Shown: one piece after another, positions 55,468 through 64,000 of the stretch
Position numbering within the stretch: the first letter of the stretch is position 1
Layout of the letters: each line of letters begins with the position of its first letter
NCBI RefSeq assembly: GCF_033439725.1
Contig: NW_026944389.1
Location: 372,001 to 436,000 of the forward strand
DNA: 64,000 nucleotides
Direction of reading: 5' to 3'
Origin: Neurospora tetraspora
Taxonomy: Eukaryota; Ascomycota; Sordariomycetes; Sordariales; Sordariaceae
Made by a program: the position numbers and the translations under genes
Notes under the pieces: model-generated
What the model was told of the DNA's origin: nothing
The model's input: the letters and a program-made list of their open reading frames with translations, nothing else
Database searches by the model: none

Positions 55468-55840
55468 GTCCAGGATTACTTTCCAGGCGATGCTCCAAGA
55501 GCAATCCGCTCTTCAGCGGGAACAAGAGGGATCAGGATCTCTTGCGGTATCAGATGGCCCGAGCAGCCCCGGACCCGATGTCGCCAACTACAACCCTGGT
55601 AATAAGCAAGACCATGCGCCGAATCACCATCAGTCATTGGACGGAGAGTTTGGGTACGACCCGCTGAATCAATACCCGGCTCCTGCTGAGGGTGATGCAG
55701 AAGCTGATCCGTTGGTGCGGGATCAACACTCTCAGCAGCCCGCCGATTTCATGGCGTTTTTTAACTTTGACAGATACTTCAACCGTAACCAGCCCATCGC
55801 TGGCCATGCTCGAGGCAATGACGGCAGCCACCCTGCCTAG
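55468..55840 (+). pseudogene. Tandem second copy of the SF2 C-terminal tail
   Basis: An open stretch ends at TAG 55838-55840 with QQPADFMAFFNFDRYFNRNQ, then PIAGHARGN. It is a diverged duplicate of the SF2 end QQPVDPMIFFNFDRYYDRNQ, then PIAGHSGGN. NQYPAPAEGDAEADPLV likewise matches SQYPASPDNHANAGLPV. Because the first copy has its own stop, the second is probably untranslated. It shows duplication of the 3' end of the gene. Confidence 0.7.
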
Positions 55841-55875
55841 AGATCTGGAGCTGCGGATGAATCCGATGATTAGTC

Positions 55876-56089
55876 CCCATGGTGCCCGCCCGGCCAACTT
55901 CCTCTTCCGCTTCGCGAGCTTCCGGCTGCGGCAGCCAACAACCGCGCCAATAACGGCAACCAAGGGAACAACCGCGGCGGCAACAGGAGCAACGGCAACA
56001 GGACGGCCGACTTCACCAAGCCAAAGAATCCATCCATCTGGGACTATATCAACACCTTTACGGGAGGCAGTGGTGATTGGCGGATATGA
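55876..56089 (+). other. Coding-like Asn/Gly/Arg-rich fragment
   Basis: One + frame reads ELPAAAANNRANNGNQGNNR, GGNRSNGNRTADF, then TKPKNPSIWDYINTF and TGGSGDWRI, ending at TGA 56087-56089. It looks like the end of an otherwise lost protein, perhaps another tail variant. No family landmark confirms this. Confidence 0.35.
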
Positions 56090-56184
56090 GACTGCTCATT
56101 TCAATTTTAGAGCAAGCGCTCCAGAATTTCAGGTTTGGACTACAGGTGTGATGTCTATAGTGGAAGGGGTGGTGGATGGTACGG

Positions 56185-56199
56185 GATGCAAGTTGCATC
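56185..56199. other. Conserved 3' palindrome after SF2
   Basis: GATGCAAGTTGCATC is the counterpart of 35288-35304 after SF1, with a 6-bp stem and 3-nt loop. Confidence 0.45.
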
Positions 56200-56728
56200 T
56201 GGGAGATGACTTGCTGTCCCCGACCGTATGCTGGAGGTCCGCGAGGATCGCTTTGCCGGTGCAGACATAGGTCCTGGTGGCTTTGGAATCCAAGATGGGT
56301 TCCGGTTTCTTGAGCGCGGAGTAGGGGCTGTAGGGCGTCTTTTCCCTGGTGCAAGTTGCCCAGATCTTGTTTTATTTTGTCTTGTAACTTCTCTCTTCCT
56401 CTTTTTCAGGCCATTCATGGTTTCTTATCTTGGGGCAAAGACCCAGTACTGGCCACAGTCTCCTTTCGCAATGCTTTTTTCTTAGCTTCTACTCGCTCAT
56501 TCGTTCTCAATATCGTTTCCGGTGACTGAATGGAATTGTTTACATGTCTTCTAGAGAACTAGGTACTACTGAGTACCTTACTCCGGAGTTGCAATGCATG
56601 GTCTAGAAGATTTCTAACGCCTTGAAGAACAATGGCCCTGCCTCTTTCCATGAAGAGGTATACTCCGTCCGATGTCCTCGTCCGCAACGGGTGTCATTCA
56701 TTTTTGCAGGTGGCGGCCGGCAGCCCTC

Positions 56729-56742
56729 GCGGCCGGCACCGC
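56729..56742 (+). promoter_or_regulatory. Short-form promoter block, SF3
   Basis: GCGGCCGGCACCGC is a one-base variant of the GCGGCAGGCACCGC found before SF4. It lies about 250 bp before the coding start. Confidence 0.45.
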
Positions 56743-56993
56743 ACCGTAACCTGAGAAATCTCCCTTCACTTTTGAGGGCGTCCTCCCGCGGGCCAACCTG
56801 TGAGCTCCTCTTACCTTTCAAGGGCTTCCTCGCTCGTTCTTCTTCCAAAATCACAACCTCACAACCCAACCAACCGATCGCGTCCTTGTCGCCAGAACAA
56901 GGAAAGCAATTACGTCCAGTCCAAGGTCGGATCGCGTCTGCCCTCTCAGGGCATATACGGATCTTACTATATACTCACCGCTCATTCCTGAAA

Positions 56994-58719
56994 ATGGAAC
57001 CCAACAACCCCCCTGCTCCTCCACAGAGGTTCATTACCAGCGCCGCCCAGTTCCATCAACTTCAAGAGGAGGCCAGGGCAGCAGCGCTGAACAGCGCCAA
57101 CGCGGCAAAATGTGCCGACTTCCCTAAAATAGACGACGAAAAGCTGGTGTTAATCGACGAGGTGCTAGCGGCCATGACTAATACGGCTGGTCTGGTCGAT
57201 AATGTAGGCGAGAATCTTGACGATAACGGGAACGTCAGGGCCACCGCAATATGCCGAGGAAGAGACAGGAAGAGATGGCCTGGACGTGGTTGGTAAGTGG
57301 TCTTCCCATCACTCTACATACCCCTCAATCGATTCGTACTTACATTCATCGTGCAGTACAAAGCGCGCGACATTCAGCTAGGAATTCGCAACCCCGATGT
57401 CTACACACCCGAGTTCCCCAACTTTATGAGCAGGTGGAAGGCGTTTGTGTCCTTCGTGCGGCTAAGTGTCTTCTCCCCCTCGTTCCAAACTCAGCGTATG
57501 ATACTAACTTGTGAGCCCAGTCCACCAAGGCCGGGGCCACAGACTTGTTTGCAGCGTCCTACATGGACCGGTATATCGGCAATCCCATTGCGGAGTTGGA
57601 CGTAAGTTGAAGCTACCCCGTGTCCGCTTTAATACCAATCACATGTCTAGATGCAGTCGTTGGCTAATATCTTTGGGCCTTGTTCACGCGCCATAGACCA
57701 AGGTGTCCAACAACCACACAAACAAATTGAAGATATTCAACACCGAGCTCAAGGGAGCCCGAGATAACGGCCGTACGGTCACAGAGAACAACGACACTGC
57801 CGAGATTAGGGACGCCTCGGGAATCCTGGTCAAGACGCTTGTTAGACCGAGAAAGCGCTCTTTGAACGATTTTCTCGACGGAGAGTTGCCCCTGGACGTA
57901 ACCAAGCCGAAGCGCGCTCCAAGGAGCCGGACGGCCACAGGGGGTTCTGTGGCCTCGGTTGCCACAGCTGCTATGACCGGTGTTGGAGGACAGCCTGCCC
58001 AGGGCGCAGCCGCGAGTGCTTTACCGGCCATCCAAGAAGAGGAAGAAGAATCGGATCTTCCCCAGGCAAATCTGTCCAACTCCCAAGTCGACGCCAGCCA
58101 ACTTAATGTCGACCAGCCGAGCGCCCACCAGCAGAACGTCCACCAGCAGCACGTCCAGCAGGGGAACATCCAGCAGGCGAACATCGAGCAGGGGAACATC
58201 CAGCAGGCAAACATCTACCAGCACAACGCCGAGCATGCTCAGGCGGGGCAATTAAACGTCCAGCAGGCGAACATCTATCAGCCGCATATCAATCAGCCGC
58301 ATATCCAGCAGGGCAACATCCAGCAGGGGAACGCCGACCAGTTTAACATCCAGCAGGCGGAGGTCGACCAGTTTAACATCTACCAAGCCAACGCCGAGGA
58401 TGCTCAGGCCGGCCAGTACCCTGCGGGCCAGTACCACGCGTCTCATCCATATCAACCTTTCAATACGCCAAACCAGTATCAGGCCCCCAATCAGTATGGA
58501 GCTCAAGTCAATCGGGCTGGGTTGGGACAGGCACCCGCGAACCCAGCGAGTGTACCTTTGAACGCTTTGGACCCGTCACTCGGCGATCACGAGAACCACA
58601 ATGGCGGCAGCCAAGCTGGCTCCGAACGTGCGGCGGTGAACCGACCCGGCCGTCTTGTCCAGAACAGAGCTGGTGCCAATTGGTGGATTCAGGATAACGC
58701 CTTTGACTCGGTTGAGTGA
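56994..58719 (+). pseudogene. SF3: short-form SKAAV gene, probably disabled
   Basis: Exon 1 (56994-57292) starts MEPNNPPAPPQRFITSAAQF and has CADFP and VLIDEVLAAMTNTAGLVDN, but is 299 nt long. The family splice is phase 0, so one base is missing near 57240: the frame changes between GNVRAT and MPRKRQEEMAWTWL. Exon 2 (57357-57461, PNFMSRWKAFVSFVR) is normal, but its donor reads CTAAGT instead of GTAAGT. Exon 3 (57521-57601, STKAGATDLFAASYMDRY) and exon 4 (57697-58719) are open. Exon 4 carries RPRKRSLNDFLDGELPLDVT, then KPKRAPRSRTATGG, a long Gln-rich repeat array and an end WWIQDNAFDSVE that lacks the DVD.D.YE motif. Two independent lesions argue for a pseudogene, although exon 4 keeps a 340-codon open frame. 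Confidence 0.68.
58090..58410 (+). repeat. 15-nt coding repeat array in the SF3 tail
   Basis: Units like CAGCAGGGGAACATC encode QQGNI/QQANI/YQHN pentapeptides, repeated some 18-20 times with variants (for example NIQQANIEQGNIQQANIYQ). The 5-residue period gives a regular Gln/Asn-rich polymer. This is the longest such array in the window. Confidence 0.9.
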
Positions 58720-60279
58720 AAGCTTGCGCTGAGGGCTGACGTCTACACCGCATTTCGCGGCAAAGTCCACGCTCCTGGACCTAACGACGAGGCTTCTAAG
58801 CGGCAAATCATCACCATAGCTGAGAGATTCCAAGGGCGGATGGCAACCCCCGGCGAAATTTCGTTGTCATTCTTTACAGCAGCGCCCCGTATCCTCGAGC
58901 CGCAGGTCAGGGCGGCGGAACGCTACAGCCAGCTAGACCGGCAAAAGTGTTAGTCTGCTGGCTCGGGTCCATAGAGGCGGGAATGCGAATGACACGGGCA
59001 CGAATAATGATGTGGTTGGCCGACTGGACGTCAGGGAGCCCTTTCTGGCCTCAAAACTCCCCCTAAGTCGGTTGTGCCCCAGCTGGCGTCATCCTCCTCC
59101 TCCATCTCGTCCTTGTACGTATGTCAGGTGGACTCAGTCGGTGAAGATCACCACTTGGGTGACTTCGGGCCTGTTGATGTGGATAGTGGCAGCCTGAGCA
59201 GCTTGGAAGGCGAGGGTATAGGAGCTGTGAGGTTGATTTTCAAGTTGGTGAGGTGGGGGAAGACGCTAGTTGCATCTGGGGATAACTTTGGTCTTCGAAA
59301 TGGCTTTGCATGCAAGATGGGTACTCAAGATGGGTTTTCAGCGCGGTGTCGAAGGCGTTTTTTCTGGTGCAAGCTGCCCAGAATTGGTTTTTATTTCTGT
59401 ATTATCGTTTTCATGTTTCCCCTGTCGTTGCAGAGTGTAGATAACGTATCCCAGTGGGATATGCATAGAATGATAGCTCATAATCGGTTCCTTTGAGTTC
59501 TAGTTTCACTTCTTCTTGTCGATACAAATGTCTTCAGTGACTCCGTGGAGTTCTATGCATCGGGAACGAAGAGATAACCGAACACCTCCAGTGTATCAGT
59601 GGCCTCGTCTAGAAAAATATTGCTGACGTCTTGAAGACCTATGGCTTTGTCTCCTTCAACAGAGGAACTGTCGATGCCAGGCTATCAATATCAGACTGTC
59701 CATTACTGACAGTGCGCGTTGGGTGCCTCTCTCACGGCTCAATGCTATTCTCCTATCTTGTCGTGTACCTTCCGTCCGATTTTGGTTGATGTCCTTACCG
59801 GCACCTGACTTCGAACAGCAGGTGAAGGTTACCTCTAAGGGCCAATGCGGCAGGCACCGCGTTCTCCACACCCTTTTCCCCATTCACTTCCAAACGGCCA
59901 CTTCAAAAGGCCCGATCCTTCGCTTGTCGTTTTCCCCAAAATATCACCGCCGGCTTTCGAAACCCAAACTCAAAACTGCCTTTATTGCAAAGTCGTATCA
60001 AATCTGTTTGCTTCATTGAACAGAGCAGCACCTTCCCATAGTCTTTTCGCCCAAAATCGTACGTATCTTCATCCGCGCACTCATCAAAGATCGTCCCGGC
60101 CAGTTCGATTCTTGTTTGACGCGTCTTGCTATCGCTACTCCCTCACGCCATAGTTGATCTATCCCTCAACGATTCTACAGAATGATTGATCACTTCGCGA
60201 CAATTGATGGCTATGATGCCTTGTTTCTCAGGTAGGAAGCGGTATGTCTTGACTATTTACTTACTCGCGTCCCAGGCAA
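58720..60279. other. SF3 3' region and SF4 upstream region
   Basis: Conserved 3' sequence shared with SF2 lies at about 59290-59400. The promoter block GCGGCAGGCACCGC is at 59847-59860. A leader intron (GTAGGAAGC...CGTCCCAG, about 60231-60274) ends just before the SF4 start. No other gene is supported. Confidence 0.45.
59847..59860 (+). promoter_or_regulatory. Short-form promoter block, SF4
   Basis: GCGGCAGGCACCGC, preceded by GGGCCAAT, lies about 420 bp before the SF4 start. The CCAAT in this context could be a CCAAT box. Confidence 0.5.
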
Positions 60280-62256
60280 ATGAATTCCGACAATCCACCT
60301 CCGCCCAAGCGGTACGTCCTGGGCCTGGAAGATTACTGGCGAAAGGTTATGGCAGCACGTGCCACTCGCGCCAGTGCGGGGCACGACATGGGCGGTATCC
60401 CCCTGACGGACGAGGACCGCCTGAGGCACGTCGAGGAAATGGTCGCGGCCTTCCGTAACATGGACGGCATTGTCGATTGCCAGGTCAACAATCCCCACAT
60501 CCGGTTTGTCAAGGATGAACTTGACGATGAAAAGGCCCAAATGAAGGCGTGGGAGTTGTTGGTAAGGAGACCTCTCCGCATATTCCGCATTACCCACCCT
60601 TCATTGTCTTCCTGCACTCTTCACACAACTGGATGTCGTAAACTGTTCTAACATCGGTGCTGCCCAGGTGGAAACCGAAGTGGCCCAAGGTGATCACCGC
60701 GATACTCCCTCTGGAGTCGTGAGGGCGGAATTCAAAGACTTCAGGACCAGATGGAAGACGGTAGTTGCCCTCATGAGGGTGAGTCTGTCCCGTCCTCGAT
60801 GTCGATTTTGCATCCAACAAGCTTACCTACTAACTCCCTATCCTCCGGTATAGGAGTGCAAGGCCGCCGTGTGCAACGCCTTCCAAGCTTCTATCGTCGA
60901 ACGGTTTGTAAACAACCCAGTCACGGAATTGGACGTAAGTCAAAGGCATTATACAGCTCAATCAGCAAGACCTGTTCAATACTAATGATCCCATAGACGA
61001 AGCTGTCAAACTTGCACACGAACGCCCTTAAGACCACCAGGCAAAAGATTGCGACGGCCGTCGAGAAACATGGCTCCGCCTCTTTCGACAAAAATACTCG
61101 TGAACTCAAAGACAGCCAAGGCCAACTTATTGCAGTGTTCCCCAAGCCAGTCAAGCGCAAGGTGGCCGAAGTCTTGGGCCCCGAGCTTGCCAGACACGCC
61201 AAGGTGAAACGTGTAAGGCGCCCGAGACGGGCGCGGACGCAGGCCAGCAACGCGAACAACGCCAGCAACGCGAACAACTCCAGCAACGCGAACAACGCCA
61301 GCAACGCGAACAACGCCAGCAACGCGAACAACGCCAACAACGCGAACAACGCCAACAACTTTGTACACGACGACAACGGCGAGGACGTTGACAACGGCGA
61401 GGAGTCTGACAATAGCGATTACGGCGACCATAGCGATGATGACGAAGACAACAGCGACGAAGACGACAACAACAGCGATGATGACGATAACAACAGCGAC
61501 GATGACGACAACAAAAATCACGGCGATAACTACTATGGTACCTCTAGTGAAGTTGGTGGTCAACCCGGCGCGGGTCCGTCAGCCCAGTATCAGCATCAGG
61601 GCTACACTGCTTCCATAGATTCCCAGAACTCCATTGATAATCATCAAGCTCACAATCACTCGATGAACTTACAAAGCTTCATTGCTCACCACCACGGCAA
61701 TCACGTTGGTGGTCCAGCCGGCGTTGGTTCATCGGAGTCTCAACTCCAGGGACATCTAGGCCACCAGGCACATTTCCCGCTTCCGGATCAGGCTCCGTCC
61801 TTTGCTCCAGAGCACTTCATTTCTCGTCACCATGCCAACCAAGTCGGTGGACCTGCCGGCGTGGGCTCATCGAATCAGTCGCAACACCACGACCATGGAG
61901 TCCATGACGGCCAGTTCCCTGCCTCGGGTCAAGCTTGGGACCAGGAGTTTGGTCCTCAGCAGACCAACAACGCCCTAGGTGCCGGTCTTCAGGGGCCCCT
62001 TCCTGACGCCCCCCTTCCCAGTACCACCCTTCCTAACGACCCCCTTTCTAACAGGCCCCATCCAAATACCCCCCATCCCATTGCCCCCCCATCCCATTGC
62101 CCCCCATCTCAGTTCCACCCATCTCAATTCCCCCATCCCAATTCCCCCCATTCCAACAACCAGGATGACGGCCAACAGGCTGTCCCAGCTCCCGGCTTTC
62201 AGAACGAGGCATATCTTGACTACTTTGAGGTGGACGAGGATATTTACGAGATCTAA
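60280..62256 (+). CDS. SF4: SKAAV-family short-form protein
   Basis: Function is unknown. Exons are 60280-60561, 60668-60778, 60854-60934 and 60997-62256, 577 residues, all phase 0, with no lesion. Exon 1 is MNSDNPPPPKRYVLGLEDYW...EEMVAAFRNMDGIVDC...AWELL. Exon 2 is 37 codons (others have 35) and ends RTRWKTVVALMR. Exon 3 is ECKAAVCNAFQASIVERFVN. Exon 4 opens TKLSNLHTNALK, has KPVKRKVAEVLGPELARHAK followed by VKRVRRPRRART (a strong basic cluster), and then an 18-nt SNANNA repeat. A run of Asp/Asn/Ser follows (about 61360-61530). Next are two copies of HH(G/A)N(H/Q)VGGPAGVGSS (about 61690 and 61830), a Pro/His-rich stretch, and the end YFEVDEDIYEI. That end resembles SF1 YEVDLDWYEL. It is probably a working gene. 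Confidence 0.8.
61243..61356 (+). repeat. 18-nt coding repeat in the SF4 tail, about six copies
   Basis: GCCAGCAACGCGAACAAC units encode ASNANN with near-perfect identity between copies, pointing to recent expansion. An acidic Asp/Asn/Ser tract follows directly. Confidence 0.9.
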
Positions 62257-62692
62257 GGGGGATCTAGGCTATGAGGGACATTTCGTGGGCTTGTGGGATC
62301 AGAGGAGTCTGTTAGTTGCCCCGGGGCATTTTCGGATGGTTTTCTGCGCAGTTGGTGGACTGGGAGGGATGGCTTTAGTTACCTTACATACCCTACTGTG
62401 CTTTAGTTGCACTGGGGCATTCCAAGATGATTCTCGGCAGTATATAGTGGCTGAGAGGGATGGCTTTCGTTTAATACTTTGCTTTAGCCAGGCGTTCGGG
62501 GCATACCTCTAGGCTAGAGATACCCAGGTGGAGATGATCATTAGCCGTTCACTTGTATTTATAGAGGTCACCTTTTGACGAGACACCAAGAGGTAGCATT
62601 CCTTTTCACAGTTTCCATTTTTCTCCCTCGATGCCGCTATCAGTGACTGATGACGCGTTGGAGACACATGGCTCTCCCTCGGCCAACAAGAA
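62257..62692. other. 3' region of SF4
   Basis: TTAGTTGCCCCGGGGCATTTT (at about 62310) and a similar TTAGTTGCACTGGGGCATTCC (at about 62405) are an imperfect repeat, related to the TTGC...GCA elements after SF2 and SF3. No gene is seen. SF5 follows without an apparent promoter or first exons. Confidence 0.4.
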
Positions 62693-63280
62693 GTGTACGA
62701 GCTGGTAGGCTCTAATATGTTGAGCAGAGAAGACGGCGACAACAACGAGCACCAGGCCAACCACGGACACCAGGCGATCAACGAGCATCAGGCCAACCAC
62801 GGACACCAGGCGATCAACGAGCACCAGGTCATCAATGAGCACCAGGTCAACCACGGACAAGCGGACAACGAGCAAGTCTACCAGAGCAATGGCCAAAATG
62901 ACGGCCAAGCTAACACTCCTGCTTACCATCAGCGTATGGAAGCTGCTCTCAAGGCCTTTGCTGCTCATCAGGCTCTCAATGCCAGTCATCACGGCAATAG
63001 AGTCGGTGGCCCAGCCGGCGTGGGCTCGTCTTCGGACTCTCAGCATCAGCACCATGGAGGTCATGAGGGCCAGATGCTTGCTCCGGGTTACGTTTTGGGT
63101 GACGAGTTGGATCCTGGTGCTCATGAGCCCCACGTAATGGCTGGTGTCCATGGCCGAATTCCCAACGACCAGTTTGCTCAATAGTCTGTCACAGCTCCCG
63201 GTCGCCAGCAGGGTGCCTACATAGACTACGTCTACCCGGGTAACAACTTTGTAGTAGACGAAGATCTCTACGAGATCTGA
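62693..63280 (+). pseudogene. SF5: tail-only duplicate of SF4
   Basis: Only tail sequence is present: a 36-nt repeat array, HHGNRVGGPAGVGSSSDSQH (as in SF4), and an end VVDEDLYEI at TGA 63278-63280. A TAG at 63182-63184 stands where SF4 has a Gln codon (GQQAVPAPG), a CAG-to-TAG change. No domain exons or start are found upstream. It is a 5'-truncated duplicate of the last exon of an SF4-like gene. Confidence 0.7.
62747..62862 (+). repeat. 36-nt coding repeat in the SF5 remnant
   Basis: Units start at 62747, 62783 and 62819, encoding EHQANHGHQAIN-type dodecapeptides, followed by a shortened unit (EHQVINEHQVNHG). The first two full units are almost identical. Confidence 0.85.
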
Positions 63281-64000
63281 AGAGGGTGTGCGCCTTGGAA
63301 GATTGAGGGTCGGTATGGAGGAATCATTGTAGAATTATAGGTAGCATGAACCAAACATTGCTGTTGGCTTCTGTTTCTCTGCGTACATGGAGTTGTGCAG
63401 TGGTTTGTTTTTGGAGTCTAGGACTCGGTTTTGTGGTCTATCACCTCTTTCTAGTCTCTTCCTCATCCTCGTTTATTGCCTTATTAAAGCGTGGAGTAGT
63501 CTATAACTCGAGCGTCCCGGTCAATAAGTTGATGTGAGCTGTGTTGTTATTTGGAGGGAGTGGACGACGTGACGTTGTACGACGCTGTGTTCAGGGGCTT
63601 GCATCGCTAAGACAGGAGAAGTAAACATTTCTAAAGGGCATGTCCGGTGTATGCAATTGACACATTTGGTACCATAATTGCAGTTTGACACGAAGTTCTG
63701 TTGGGAGGCCTGATGCACTTTGATAGCACCTCAAGTAATCGTAATCCTTTGAGAAAGAATAAGGGGTCGTTAACCAGACAATGCATTTGAGAAAGGTGTT
63801 GTTCTGGCTTTTGTCCGTCATTGTCCAAAATGCCAAGCCGCCAAGCCATCACCAGATGTTGTGGTGCACAGACCACTCTCCTGCTCGAATGTTGTCGAGC
63901 ATCGGCGATCAAAGTACAACCTCGATATGCCTCCGCCGTTGTCTTTTTCCATATGAGAGGTACATGAAGATGAATGGATGGTACGCTATCCACCACTAAA
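63281..64000. other. Terminal intergenic stretch, nothing recognised
   Basis: Open frames on both strands are short and overlap. No paralogue landmark, repeat or RNA gene is visible before the window ends. Confidence 0.4.

Larger units (their letters stand above)
56090..56993. other. SF2 3' region and SF3 upstream region
   Basis: It has the GATGCAAGTTGCATC palindrome (56185-56199) and GGTGCAAGTTGCCCAGA (about 56349), the latter also found after SF3 (about 59366). The promoter block GCGGCCGGCACCGC lies at 56729-56742. Confidence 0.5.

Noticed and set aside
58021-58506. Minus-strand LLDV repeat frames opposite the SF3 tail
   Set aside because: Produced by the 15-nt repeat on the opposite strand. 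The repeat belongs to the Gln-rich tail.
61006-61563. Minus-strand Val/Leu/Ile-rich and ALFALL-repeat frames opposite the SF4 tail
   Set aside because: Mirror images of the SNANNA and Asp/Asn repeats. There is no independent evidence of coding.
1-64000. tRNA, rRNA, telomeric repeat arrays or CRISPR arrays
   Set aside because: I looked for TTAGGG-type runs, tRNA-like cloverleaf boxes and spaced repeats and saw none. All regular repeats found are in-frame coding minisatellites, transposon ends or the 41-bp leader repeat.

Overview
The window is nuclear DNA of a filamentous fungus, most likely a Pezizomycotina ascomycete. Three things point there. Genes are split by short introns (about 50-110 bp) with GTAAGT-like donors, CTAAC-like branch sites and YAG acceptors. 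There are no operons. A 17-kb AT-rich block carries the marks of RIP (repeat-induced point mutation): C-to-T and G-to-A decay, with CAA/CAG/TGG codons turned into stops inside recognisable transposon genes. I cannot name the species.

Region 1 (1-35.2 kb) and region 3 (52.9-63.3 kb) are gene-bearing and nearly all on the + strand. They hold one expanded family of paralogues of unknown function, in two forms. The long form (LF1-LF8, plus a fragment at 6.4 kb) has a roughly 270-residue, probably helical N-terminal domain split by four introns. A low-complexity tail rich in Asp/Ser, Gln/Asn and Pro follows, and a basic KRKR...QRAR-type segment closes the protein. The short form (SF1-SF5, plus fragments at 30.4 and 52.9 kb) keeps only the last half of that domain and has its own repeat-rich tail. 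Both forms share the same phase-0 introns and an 81-nt exon encoding ..SKAAVANL.., so they are one superfamily, called here the SKAAV family. LF1, LF2, LF3, LF5, LF6, SF1 and SF4 have intact domains. LF4, LF7, LF8, SF2, SF3 and SF5 are broken or partial. Tails differ strongly between copies through codon-scale minisatellites (15, 18, 36 and 57 nt), and several copies have lost introns exactly. A MITE-like element sits at 7.0 kb, and an unrelated FHA-like fragment at 32 kb separates the LF and SF clusters.

Region 2 (about 35.75-52.5 kb) is a nest of decayed mobile elements lying between SF1 and SF2. A + strand DUF6589-like fossil is at 36.2-39.1 kb. A - strand RecQ-like helicase fossil is at 50.9-52.0 kb. 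Between them sits a 9.5-kb element with 304-bp LTRs and an intact 5-bp target duplication. Inside it are a pair of 498-bp direct repeats, a - strand Ty3/gypsy chromovirus (RNase H, integrase, chromodomain) with its own 245-bp LTR, and the end of a second chromovirus.

The main novelty candidates are: the SKAAV family itself; a TAG shared by at least five long-form copies that looks like a splice acceptor deciding whether the tail is made; exact intron losses; and the DUF6589/RecQ fossil pair. The family's role is unknown. Its basic clusters and acidic or Gln-rich tails suggest a nuclear protein, which is inference only.
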